DNA of 64,000 bases from the NCBI GenBank assembly GCA_900767825.1, contig CAAGAN010000006.1, positions 1 through 64,000 on the forward strand. Direction: 5' to 3'. Below, piece after piece: positions 45,066-53,275 of the stretch (positions within the stretch are counted from its first letter, which is position 1; the number at the start of each line of letters is the position of its first letter). The position numbers were made by a program, and so were the translations under genes. This stretch comes from Bacilli bacterium (GTDB taxonomy: Bacteria > Bacillota_I > Bacilli_A > RFN20 > CAG-826). The notes beneath the pieces are model-generated. The model was not told the origin of the DNA and did no database searches. It worked only from the letters and a program-made list of their open reading frames with translations.

Positions 45066-46391
45066 ATGAAACAACTAGATATTGCCTCAATGATTCTAAA
45101 TGACATCTTGGATAACCATACCCGTTTCCCTGATGCTTTAAAGAAAGTATTCCAATCTTCAGTCGAACTTCGCCCTCTTAGAGGAGATGTTGCTGGACTT
45201 ATTGGATGCGAACTTAGACATGATTTGCTTTTTGCTGAATTGCTTAAGGGCATCGATGGATTAGACGAAAAAGATAAACGCATTGTTTCTTTAGGGCTTG
45301 CTAATGTCTATTTCTACCGTCATTTCTCTTTAGAAGAAATCTCTAATGCCGTTAAGGGCAGGTTAGGAGAAGAAAAATATAATCTAGTCAGTTCTCTATT
45401 TGTTGAAAAAGAGCCTGGCACTGATTTAGTTCCTGATTCAGTTGATAAGAAATCATTAACCTATCTCTCACTTCGCTACAATATTCCTGAATGGGCCTTA
45501 AAGATTTTCCATCATTTCAATTATTCGATTTGCTTTAAGTCCGCAAAAAGATATGCCCGCCCATTCGTTACAACCTTACGTCTAAAAGATGAAAGTTTAT
45601 ATGAAGGTTATAAGGCTTCTATTGATTTTGCCGAGACTAAGATTCCATATATCTTTGCCTATAAGGGAAAGACCCCATTAAGGAAGATTGAAGATCTAAA
45701 GAATGGCAAATTATTTGAAGAACGTCCTGGAGTAAAAGACATAATTGACCAAACTTTAATCAGCGCTCCATGCGAAGCCCTTTTATATACCGGTAGCCAA
45801 AAAACCGGCTTTGAAAAAGAATTAATCCAAACATATAAAAATACCATTGGATTAAATATCGGCACCAAGGATTTAGATGCCAAAGTCGATGTTGTCAGGG
45901 AATTAAAGCAATCTGGATTAAAGAATGTAAATCTATATGAAGCCAAAGATCCTTTATCAATGGATGCTGCAATTTCTTCTCAACAAGATTTAGTTATCTG
46001 CTGCCCAGATTCTACCAATTTCGACGCAATTTCCGTCTCTCCTGATTTCTTTATCCAATTCGATAGAGACAGAATGGATGAAATAATGCAAGGGGAGAAA
46101 GATGCCCTTGAAGGATGCAGCAAATTTGTGGAAGTCGGTGGCAAACTTGTCTATTGCGTATTTACTCTTTCAGTCAAAGAAGGAAGAGGTACAGTTACAT
46201 CTTTCTTAAAGAACCATCCTGAATTTGAATTAATCAAAGATAAGCAACACTTCCCTTTTGAAGAAGCTGGATGCACCTATTATTATGCGATTATGGAAAG
46301 AAAAGAGGATGAACTAGCTTTGTCTACTCCAATAAGCTCTTTGCAGCAAACTTCATTAGCCTCTTCTTCCTCCGTTAGCTTTGGTAAATAG
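45066..46391 (+). CDS. RsmB-like protein with degenerate methyltransferase site
   Basis: The protein has 441 residues, with AAGGAG before ATG. An N-terminal NusB-like domain (~1-130) is followed by RsmB-type linker features (LSLRYNIPEWALKIFHHF, PFVTTLRLKDES) and a Rossmann domain. The SAM loop (normally APGGKT) reads YTGSQKTG. The PCSG motif with a catalytic Cys reads CCPDST, and the YSTCT motif reads YCVFT. Both catalytic Cys are therefore lost by my alignment. Place and length match 16S rRNA m5C967 methyltransferase, but it is probably not an active enzyme of that kind. rlmN follows two bases later. Confidence 0.75.
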   Translation: MKQLDIASMILNDILDNHTRFPDALKKVFQSSVELRPLRGDVAGLIGCELRHDLLFAELLKGIDGLDEKDKRIVSLGLANVYFYRHFSLEEISNAVKGRLGEEKYNLVSSLFVEKEPGTDLVPDSVDKKSLTYLSLRYNIPEWALKIFHHFNYSICFKSAKRYARPFVTTLRLKDESLYEGYKASIDFAETKIPYIFAYKGKTPLRKIEDLKNGKLFEERPGVKDIIDQTLISAPCEALLYTGSQKTGFEKELIQTYKNTIGLNIGTKDLDAKVDVVRELKQSGLKNVNLYEAKDPLSMDAAISSQQDLVICCPDSTNFDAISVSPDFFIQFDRDRMDEIMQGEKDALEGCSKFVEVGGKLVYCVFTLSVKEGRGTVTSFLKNHPEFELIKDKQHFPFEEAGCTYYYAIMERKEDELALSTPISSLQQTSLASSSSVSFGK

Positions 46392-46393
46392 AA

Positions 46394-47443
46394 ATGAAAA
46401 AGAATCTCCTTGGCTATACATTGGATAGAATGGTAGAGGAGTTCGTTGCATTAGGAGAAAGCAAATATAGAGCCAAACAGGTTTTTTCTTGGATATATAA
46501 GAAACGTGTTCTTGATTTTTCCTTAATGAGCGACGTCTCTAAGTCTTTTCGTGCTAAATTAGAAAGTGATTATTGCCTTACTTTACCTAAGATACATACT
46601 CGTCTAGATTCAAAAGACGGGACTATTAAATTGCTTCTAGAAATGGAAGATGGTTCCAAAGTAGAAGCCGTCATGATGCCTTATGATTATGGGTGCCCAA
46701 TTTGTGTTTCTAGCGAAGTAGGTTGCTCGATGGGCTGCGCTTTCTGCGCCTCTGGATTATTAAAGAAGAAACGCGGGTTAGAAACTTCTGAAATGGTTGG
46801 AGAATTAATGCTTATCAACCAGATATTAGAAGAAAAAGGAGAATCAGTAACCCATATTAATGTCATGGGTACGGGTGAACCTTTTGATAATTTCGATAAC
46901 GTCATGGATTTTATCCGTATTGCTAATAATCCATTTGGGTTAGGGATAGGCGCTAGACATATCACCGTCTCTACATGTGGCCTTCCAAGAGGAATAATCG
47001 AATATGGCAAATTAGGGATACAAACCAATTTGGCCTTATCTTTGCATGCTCCAAATGATGAAATAAGAAATAAGATCATGCCTATTTCCAAAGCCTATGA
47101 TTTGGATACGGTTTTCAAAGCCTTAGAAGAATATTATGCGACTAGTGGAAGACGTATAACTCTAGAATACATCATGCTAAAAGGATTAAATGATTCTAGG
47201 GAAAACGCAAAAGAATTAGCAGCCTTAATCCATAAATACAAGGTTTTATGTTATGTAAACTTAATCCCATATAACGAAGTCAAGGAAATGCCTTTTAGGC
47301 GTAGCGAGATGACTACTTGCCGCAATTTTGTCACTACCTTGATGCAAAATGGGATTAATGCGACTATAAGGAAAGAATTCGGCGGAGATATTGATGCAGC
47401 CTGTGGCCAACTTAGGGTCAAGGTTGAGAAGAATAGGGGATAA
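46394..47443 (+). CDS. rlmN: Dual-specificity 23S rRNA/tRNA methyltransferase RlmN
   Basis: The protein has 349 residues. Radical-SAM cluster GCSMGCAFCASG (CX3CX2C), GTGEPFDNFDNV, and the catalytic Cys of ISTCG type (VSTCGLPRGI) with a second Cys near the C-terminus (MTTCRNFV and DIDAACGQL). It methylates A2503 of 23S rRNA and A37 of some tRNAs. It is tightly packed between the rsmB-like and prpC genes. Confidence 0.97.
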   Translation: MKKNLLGYTLDRMVEEFVALGESKYRAKQVFSWIYKKRVLDFSLMSDVSKSFRAKLESDYCLTLPKIHTRLDSKDGTIKLLLEMEDGSKVEAVMMPYDYGCPICVSSEVGCSMGCAFCASGLLKKKRGLETSEMVGELMLINQILEEKGESVTHINVMGTGEPFDNFDNVMDFIRIANNPFGLGIGARHITVSTCGLPRGIIEYGKLGIQTNLALSLHAPNDEIRNKIMPISKAYDLDTVFKALEEYYATSGRRITLEYIMLKGLNDSRENAKELAALIHKYKVLCYVNLIPYNEVKEMPFRRSEMTTCRNFVTTLMQNGINATIRKEFGGDIDAACGQLRVKVEKNRG

Positions 47444-47448
47444 AAAGA

Positions 47449-48201
47449 ATGAAACGCTACAAGGGAGTATATGCTTTTAAAACTGATATTGGCAGGGTCA
47501 GGATCTCTAATGAGGATCAAGCCCTAGTTTTAACTAATTCCCTTGGTGAAGTCTTACTTGCCGTCTGCGATGGGATGGGTGGCCAAAATAAAGGGGATTG
47601 CGCCTCTAAGTTAGCCATTGGCTACCTTCGCGATGCCTTTTTGGAAAAGAAGACATCTTTCTCTACTTTCTTAAATAGAAGATGGCTAGCTAAGGCAATT
47701 AAAGGTGCGAATGCCTTGGTATTTAAAGAAGCTTCTAGCAATCCTAGGTATAAAGATATGGGTACTACCATGGTCACCATTCTTTTAAGCGGGGATAAGA
47801 TGTATCTAGGCAATATTGGAGACTCTAGATGCTATAGCTTGTATAACGGCAAGCTTAATTTATTAAGTGAAGACCAGACTTATGTAGATTATCTATATAG
47901 GACTGGGAAGATTAGCAAAGAAGCAACTGCTTCTAGGGAAGATAGGCATGTATTGATGAATGCCTTGGGAGTTTTCCCTTCGGCTTCTTTTGATTTAAAA
48001 GTATCTATGTATAATGGCGAATCCATCCTTCTTTGTAGCGATGGTCTCTATAATAATCTCCCTGATATCGAAATTAGGGCTATCATGTCTACAAATGACT
48101 CTCCTAGCGAGAAAGTCGATTCTTTTATTAATGAGGCTAATGGTAATGGGGGTAGCGATAATATAGCAGTCGCCTATTGGGAGGCCTTGAATAATGATTA
48201 A
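47449..48201 (+). CDS. prpC: PP2C-type Ser/Thr phosphatase
   Basis: The protein has 250 residues. Metal-binding Asp residues are in VRISNEDQALV, LLAVCDGMGGQNKGD, SILLCSDGLYNNL, and GGSDNIAVAYWE; GDSRCYSL is also typical. It is the partner phosphatase (PrpC/Stp) of the kinase encoded next, overlapping by 8 bp. The order rlmN-prpC-prkC is standard in Bacillota. Confidence 0.95.
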   Translation: MKRYKGVYAFKTDIGRVRISNEDQALVLTNSLGEVLLAVCDGMGGQNKGDCASKLAIGYLRDAFLEKKTSFSTFLNRRWLAKAIKGANALVFKEASSNPRYKDMGTTMVTILLSGDKMYLGNIGDSRCYSLYNGKLNLLSEDQTYVDYLYRTGKISKEATASREDRHVLMNALGVFPSASFDLKVSMYNGESILLCSDGLYNNLPDIEIRAIMSTNDSPSEKVDSFINEANGNGGSDNIAVAYWEALNND

Positions 48202-49066
48202 AATCGGGGACAAAATAGACGATAGATATAGAATTGTTTCCCGTATTGCAACCGGAGGTATGGCAGACGTCTATGAGGCCAATGACCTTATTTCGCGTCG
48301 CATTGTCTCTATCAAGGTTATGAAGGAGGAACTTTTAAAAGATCCTATAAATTTGGCTAGATTCAATAATGAAACAGCCTCTGCCGCAAGTTTAAATCAC
48401 CCAAATATTGTTAAAGTATATGGTAGAGGGATAATCGAGGGCAGACCATATATGGCTAATGAATATGTTAAAGGCCAAACCTTGCGTGATAAGCTTAATT
48501 TCTCTTTATCCTTACCTCTATCTGATGCCTGCGAAGTCATGCTTCAATTAACTTCTGCGATTGATTACATCCATAAACACGGGATAATCCACCGCGATAT
48601 AAAGCCAGATAATCTTTTCTATATGTCAGATGGAACGATTAAGATTAGTGATTTTGGTATCGCTACTCCAATCGGAACTAGATTTAATGGAGATTCAATA
48701 CAGGGAACAATTTATTATTGTGCTCCAGAAGTTTTGACTGGTGAACCAGCTTCGATTGCTAATGATATATATTCGATGGGAATAGTATTTTTTGAGACTT
48801 TAACTGGACAGGTTCCTTTTGACGGGGCTAGTTTAGAAGATGTTGCATTAAAGCAAATAAAGAAACGCTTCCCTGAACCATCTAAGATAATCCCAACTAT
48901 CCCAAAGCAAATCGACAAGATAATAATTACCGCTTGCAGGAAACGCCCAGAAGAAAGATATCCTACAGCAGAAGCGATGCATCAAGCTTTGGTAAATGCG
49001 ATTTCTGATAAAGATAATTTCTCCGAAAGAAAGGGTATCCTATCTAGGATATTTGGTTTCAAATGA
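48194..49066 (+). CDS. Ser/Thr protein kinase without TM or PASTA domains
   Basis: The protein has 290 residues. Kinase motifs are complete: RIATGGMADVYEA (Gly loop), VSIKVMK (Lys), HRDIKPDNL (catalytic), ISDFGIATP (DFG), CAPEV (APE-like), and DIYSMGIVFFE. It ends about 20 residues after the kinase domain with a basic tail (GILSRIFGFK). PrkC of other Bacillota continues with a membrane helix and external PASTA repeats that bind muropeptides; here they are absent, so the kinase is cytosolic or only peripherally bound. The next gene, rpe, overlaps by 4 bp; rsgA, usual between them, is missing. Confidence 0.93.
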   Translation: MIKIGDKIDDRYRIVSRIATGGMADVYEANDLISRRIVSIKVMKEELLKDPINLARFNNETASAASLNHPNIVKVYGRGIIEGRPYMANEYVKGQTLRDKLNFSLSLPLSDACEVMLQLTSAIDYIHKHGIIHRDIKPDNLFYMSDGTIKISDFGIATPIGTRFNGDSIQGTIYYCAPEVLTGEPASIANDIYSMGIVFFETLTGQVPFDGASLEDVALKQIKKRFPEPSKIIPTIPKQIDKIIITACRKRPEERYPTAEAMHQALVNAISDKDNFSERKGILSRIFGFK

Positions 49067-49716
49067 GTATTGTTTCTCCTTCAATTCTTTCTGCTTCTTT
49101 TTCTTCCATTCATGAAGAAGTAAATAAAATGGCTCTTAATGGGGCTAAGTTTATCCATCTAGATGTAATGGATGGCAAATTTGTTCCTAATACAACTTTT
49201 GATGCTTCTTTATTAGATAAGATTAAAGATATTGATGTTGTTAAAGATACCCATTTGATGGTAGTTTCTCCTTTTGAGGAAATTAAAGAATTCGCTAAGG
49301 CCGGATCAGATGTAATCACAATCCATGTCGAGGCCTTTTCTAGCAATGAAGAAGTCTTGAAGGCGATAGAATTAATCAAATCGCTTAACGTAAAGCCAGG
49401 AATTTCGCTTAAACCAAACACTAGTGTAGAAGATGTAGTTCCATTTTTACCCTTAGTTGGTTTAGTTTTAGTAATGTCAGTTGAACCAGGGAAAGGCGGA
49501 CAGAAATTCATGCCTAATTCCCTAGAGAAGATTTCTTTCTTTGATGAATATAGAAAGAAAAACAATCTAGATTACCTAATCGAAGTCGATGGGGGAATAA
49601 ATCTAGAAACTGCTAAACTATGTGTAGATAAAGGGGTTGACGTCCTTGTTGCAGGGTCATATCTATATGGACATGATGATTATAAAGAAAGGTTAAAAGG
49701 GTTAATTGAATTATGA
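49063..49716 (+). CDS. rpe: Ribulose-phosphate 3-epimerase
   Basis: The protein has 217 residues. TIM-barrel motifs are PSILSASFSSIHEEV, HLDVMDGKFVPN, DTHLMVVSP, ITIHVEA, LVMSVEPGKGGQKFMPN, and EVDGGINLETA. Metal and catalytic residues are in place. It interconverts ribulose-5-P and xylulose-5-P. It overlaps both neighbours by 4 bp. Confidence 0.96.
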   Translation: MSIVSPSILSASFSSIHEEVNKMALNGAKFIHLDVMDGKFVPNTTFDASLLDKIKDIDVVKDTHLMVVSPFEEIKEFAKAGSDVITIHVEAFSSNEEVLKAIELIKSLNVKPGISLKPNTSVEDVVPFLPLVGLVLVMSVEPGKGGQKFMPNSLEKISFFDEYRKKNNLDYLIEVDGGINLETAKLCVDKGVDVLVAGSYLYGHDDYKERLKGLIEL

Positions 49717-50411
49717 TAGGTATAATCTTATTTGCTTCCTTCCTTGTATTGCTATTTGGCTTCTTTATCTTTTATATGGTTACAGGATGCCTCTGTTATA
49801 AAAATAGATATAAGAAGAATTATGATTATCTTTCTTGCTTCCCATTTGAAATGAGCGATAGCGATGACAAAAATAGCCACATTAATAAATTTGCCTGTAT
49901 TGGCTTAGCTATTATAGTTACTGGAAGTAGCTTCTTCCTTATCTATTTAAATCCAACTTTTTCTTCCTTGAATTCGTTAGGAATCATAATTGGGGTAATA
50001 ACTTTATTTACAATGGCTTCTTTTGTTGGACTAAATTATATCCCGGCCTATGTATTTAAATACCATCTGATATTATCGGTTGTATTTTTTTCCTTATCAG
50101 CCTTGCTTGATATTGTAATTGGGCTAACTTTCTTTAATTTATATTCATATTTATCGATGAATAAACTAGCAATGACCTTGGCTATAATTTGCCTAGTTAT
50201 TGCCTTGATTAAGGGCTTGATCCTAGTTAATCCTAGATTATCTAAATGGACTGAACTTCAATCTTCGGTTGGAAGCGATGGAGTAGTTACTTCTAGTCGT
50301 CCTCGCCCGTTCATCTTGGCCTTTTCTGAATGGCTTACTTTATTCCTAGATATATTATCCTTATTAATATATATAATAGGATTATTGATATTTAGCCTAG
50401 AAATCGCCTAG
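49713..50411 (+). CDS. Integral membrane protein, function unknown
   Basis: The protein has 232 residues and six predicted membrane segments (residues ~2-24, ~54-72, ~79-101, ~110-134, ~148-168, ~206-230). The first loop is basic and Tyr-rich (CYKNRYKKNYDYLSCFP). It starts in an ATGA-type overlap with rpe, where many Bacillota have thiN or another small gene. I do not recognise a family. It is convergent with rpmB, whose terminator lies between. Confidence 0.65.
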   Translation: MIGIILFASFLVLLFGFFIFYMVTGCLCYKNRYKKNYDYLSCFPFEMSDSDDKNSHINKFACIGLAIIVTGSSFFLIYLNPTFSSLNSLGIIIGVITLFTMASFVGLNYIPAYVFKYHLILSVVFFSLSALLDIVIGLTFFNLYSYLSMNKLAMTLAIICLVIALIKGLILVNPRLSKWTELQSSVGSDGVVTSSRPRPFILAFSEWLTLFLDILSLLIYIIGLLIFSLEIA

Positions 50412-50421
50412 ATAGGTAAAG

Positions 50422-50444
50422 AAAAAAAGACGTGGTTCCACGTC
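50422..50444 (-). terminator. Intrinsic terminator of rpmB
   Basis: On the minus strand GACGTG, loop GAAC, CACGTC (50444-50429), followed by a U-run encoded at 50428-50422. Confidence 0.85.
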
Positions 50445-50470
50445 CCTTTAACTTCTAGCAAATAATCGAA

Positions 50471-50680
50471 TTATTTGGCTGCTTTTTCTTGGGCCTTGAT
50501 AGTCTTGTTTAAGGTACGATAAGCTCTAGCAGACATTCTGACTTCGACCATCTTTCCGTCAACGTTGACTTTGTATTTTTGTAAATTGACATTCCAACGA
50601 CGACGGGTGGCTCTTAGTGAGTGACTACGAGCATTTCCGCTGACTGGGCCTTTTCCTGTTACTGGGCAAACTCTAGACAT
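50471..50680 (-). CDS. rpmB: 50S ribosomal protein L28
   Basis: The protein has 69 basic residues and starts MSRVCPVTGKGPVSGNARSH, with RATRRRWNVNLQK, typical of L28. Only some Cys of the zinc-binding form remain. AGAGGT lies 8 nt before ATG. A strong promoter precedes it and a terminator follows. In Bacillota rpmB commonly lies convergent to the rpe end of the prkC cluster, as here. Confidence 0.97.
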   Translation of the reverse strand: MSRVCPVTGKGPVSGNARSHSLRATRRRWNVNLQKYKVNVDGKMVEVRMSARAYRTLNKTIKAQEKAAK

Positions 50681-50713
50681 AGTAAATACCTCTTTGCGGG
50701 TTACGCGTATGGA

Positions 50714-50742
50714 AATATAGCACAGGCTAGGGGTAAGTGCAA
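50714..50742 (-). promoter_or_regulatory. Strong extended -10 promoter of rpmB
   Basis: On the minus strand TTGCAC (50742-50737), 17-bp spacer ending in TGC, TATATT (50719-50714). The leader is ~30 nt with a Shine-Dalgarno site. Confidence 0.75.
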
Positions 50743-51027
50743 ACTTTATTTAATAATAAAGTGAAATATCTAGCCCCTTAGACCTATTTTTTAGGATATA
50801 TGTCAAATTAGTAACGAAAATGAAACTAAAACAAATAAATAAATTACGGAAACGAAAGATGATAATAAACTTAATTTATTTTCTAGTTCAATTGGAAAAA
50901 CTCTACTTTAGATGTCTAAAACTATTCTTTCTGAATACTAGGGCAATTAAGGTTAAAATTGTTTAGATTTTTAGTGCCTTTTTCTAACATTTTTCATATA
51001 ATGAATTTGTATTAATAAGGAGCTCCT
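50743..51027. other. Intergenic region between rpmB and glgC
   Basis: An AT-rich stretch without a gene. It holds an inverted repeat ACTTTATT/AATAAAGT (about 50743-50762) nested inside GGCTAG/CTAGCC arms, upstream of the rpmB promoter, and near its right end TATAAT plus AAGGAG for glgC. Confidence 0.5.
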
Positions 51028-52152
51028 ATGGGCATAAAAATTGCTGCTATGATTTTAGCTGGTGGCAAAGGAACTAGGTTAAAAGCTTTGACAAGAAAAA
51101 CTGCTAAACCTGCTGTTTCCTATGGCGCCAAATATCGTATTATCGACTTTCCTCTTTCAAATTGTGCCAATTCCAACATCAACCATGTTGGGGTTTTGAC
51201 CCAATATGAATCTAGCGATCTCAATTCCTACATCGGGAATGGCAAGAACTGGGGTTTAAACGGGGTAAATTCCCTTACAGCCGTCTTAACTCCAAAGCAA
51301 ACCGAAGAAGGCTCTTCCTGGTATAAAGGAACTGCCGATGCCATCTATCAAAACATTGATTGGCTTGATTCGATTGCCCCTGAATATGTCTTGATTCTAT
51401 CTGGGGATCATATCTATTCGACTACTTATGACGAAATGCTTAAACTCCATGAAGAAAAAAAGGCTGACTGTACGATTTCAGTTATCGAAGTACCTATCGA
51501 AGAAGCTTCCAGGTTTGGAATTCTTGAAACTGATAACGAAAGCAATATAACTGCCTTCAAGGAAAAACCAAAAGTGCCTAAGTCAAATCTTGCTTCCATG
51601 GGTATCTATATCTTTAATTACAAGATACTTAGAAGCATGCTAGTCGAAGATGCTAAAAACGAAAATAGCGACCATGACTTTGGCAAGAATATAATCCCGA
51701 CCATGTTAGAGAAGGGAAAGAAGCTTGTCGCCTATACTTTTAAGGGATATTGGAAGGATGTAGGTACTATCTCTTCCTTACATCAAGCTAATATGGACCT
51801 TCTTTTAAGCGGAGATCCTTCAATTAATCTATTTTCGGTACAAGCTAATCAAAGGATTTATTCAGAAGATACACACGCTACCCCTCAATATATCGGGAGC
51901 AAGGCCGTTGTTAAGGATTGCTTAATCAACCAAGGCGCGACAATCCTAGGCGAAGTTGACCATTGCGTCATTTCTAGCCAAGTCGAAGTCGAAGAAGGTG
52001 CTAAGGTTGTTAATTCTGTCTTGATGCAAGGAGTCAGCATCAAAAAAGGCGCTGTTGTTGAAAATGCCATCATTGGTCCAAATAGCGAAATAGAAGAAAA
52101 CGAACAGTTAAATATTGGAAACAAGGATATTGCCTTGTATGCAAGAGGTTAA
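51028..52152 (+). CDS. glgC: Glucose-1-phosphate adenylyltransferase, catalytic subunit
   Basis: The protein has 374 residues, with AAGGAG 8 nt before ATG and a TATAAT further up. Nucleotidyltransferase motifs are MILAGGKGTRLKALT, KPAVSYGAKYRIIDFPLSN, GTADAIYQN, LILSGDHIYS, and SMGIYIFNY, with a left-handed beta-helix C-terminus. It makes ADP-glucose for glycogen. The GlgD-type subunit gene follows. Confidence 0.96.
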   Translation: MGIKIAAMILAGGKGTRLKALTRKTAKPAVSYGAKYRIIDFPLSNCANSNINHVGVLTQYESSDLNSYIGNGKNWGLNGVNSLTAVLTPKQTEEGSSWYKGTADAIYQNIDWLDSIAPEYVLILSGDHIYSTTYDEMLKLHEEKKADCTISVIEVPIEEASRFGILETDNESNITAFKEKPKVPKSNLASMGIYIFNYKILRSMLVEDAKNENSDHDFGKNIIPTMLEKGKKLVAYTFKGYWKDVGTISSLHQANMDLLLSGDPSINLFSVQANQRIYSEDTHATPQYIGSKAVVKDCLINQGATILGEVDHCVISSQVEVEEGAKVVNSVLMQGVSIKKGAVVENAIIGPNSEIEENEQLNIGNKDIALYARG

Positions 52153-52156
52153 TTTT

Positions 52157-53275
52157 ATGAATGATGTAATTGGTATTGTAAATTTTCACTCTTCCCCAGA
52201 GATTCCTCAATTAACTGATTCCCGCCCATTAGGATCAACTTCCTTCTTAGGTAGATATGCCTGCTGCGACTTTGCGATGTCTAATATTACTAATTCCGGT
52301 ATTTCCACGATGGGAATATTGGTAAAAGACCATCAAAGATCCATCCTTAAGCATCTAGGCAGCATGGATGCTTGGACTACCAATACTAAAATTGGTCAAC
52401 AAATTATCATGTATAACGAGCCAGGACATCTTTATCCTTCCTCCAATACAGATATTAATAACATCAAGGAAAATGACTGGGTCTTATATGATTCGAGCGC
52501 TTCCTATATTGTTGTTGTTCCAGCCCACGTTATTACAAATATCGATTTAAGACCGATAATAAAAGAACACATCCAAAGAAAAGAAAAGATTACCGTTGTT
52601 GCTACTAAAGTAAAAAATGCCGAAGATGAATTCTTGACTTCAAAAGTACTTTCAGTCGATAAGAATGGTTATGTGCAGGAAGCTATTGAAAATGTTGGCA
52701 TTGCTGGAGAGGCTATTGTCTCAATGGAAATGTATGTCATCAATAGAACTGTTCTAGCAGATATGATTCATCGTTATGCTAGACGTAATCTTACTTTGGA
52801 TTTAAAGACTCTTATCTATATCGTTACTAGGGAAGATGGATTTAAGGCCCATGTATATATGTATGATGGATATACTAGATGCATTGATTCATTTAAGCAT
52901 TACATGGATTATTCTTTCGAATTATTTTCCAAAGATATCTCCAAACAATTATTCAAGAAAGATTGGCCAATTTATACTTTGACTCACGATACCCCTCCAG
53001 CCTTATATGGCAAGGATGCAAAAGTATCTAATTCTTTTATTTCTAATGGTAGCTTAATCGAGGGAACTGTCATAAATTCCATCATTGCACGTAATGTAAA
53101 AGTTGCTAAAGGTGCTGTTGTTAAGGATTCTATTGTCTTCTCTTCAACTATGATTGGGGATAAGGCCCATATCGAAAATGCCCTTATCGATAAATATTCT
53201 ATTATTACCCGTTCCCATATTGTCTCTGGTGATAAAAACGAGCCACATTATGTAGCCCAAGGATCTATTATATGA
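52157..53275 (+). CDS. glgD: Glucose-1-phosphate adenylyltransferase subunit GlgD
   Basis: The protein has 372 residues from ATG 52157, set by AGAGGTT upstream. It resembles GlgC in fold but the pyrophosphorylase loop is replaced (NFHSSPEIPQLTDSRPLGST, then FLGRYACCDFAMSN), as in Bacillota GlgD, the non-catalytic partner that activates GlgC. The beta-helix end (KDSIVFSSTMIGDKAHIENA) is intact. glgA starts in a 4-bp overlap. Confidence 0.95.
   Translation: MNDVIGIVNFHSSPEIPQLTDSRPLGSTSFLGRYACCDFAMSNITNSGISTMGILVKDHQRSILKHLGSMDAWTTNTKIGQQIIMYNEPGHLYPSSNTDINNIKENDWVLYDSSASYIVVVPAHVITNIDLRPIIKEHIQRKEKITVVATKVKNAEDEFLTSKVLSVDKNGYVQEAIENVGIAGEAIVSMEMYVINRTVLADMIHRYARRNLTLDLKTLIYIVTREDGFKAHVYMYDGYTRCIDSFKHYMDYSFELFSKDISKQLFKKDWPIYTLTHDTPPALYGKDAKVSNSFISNGSLIEGTVINSIIARNVKVAKGAVVKDSIVFSSTMIGDKAHIENALIDKYSIITRSHIVSGDKNEPHYVAQGSII

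Noticed and set aside
47995..48213. Minus-strand frame opposite prpC/prkC
   Set aside because: It is antisense to a well-supported phosphatase gene and shows no ribosome site or family likeness.
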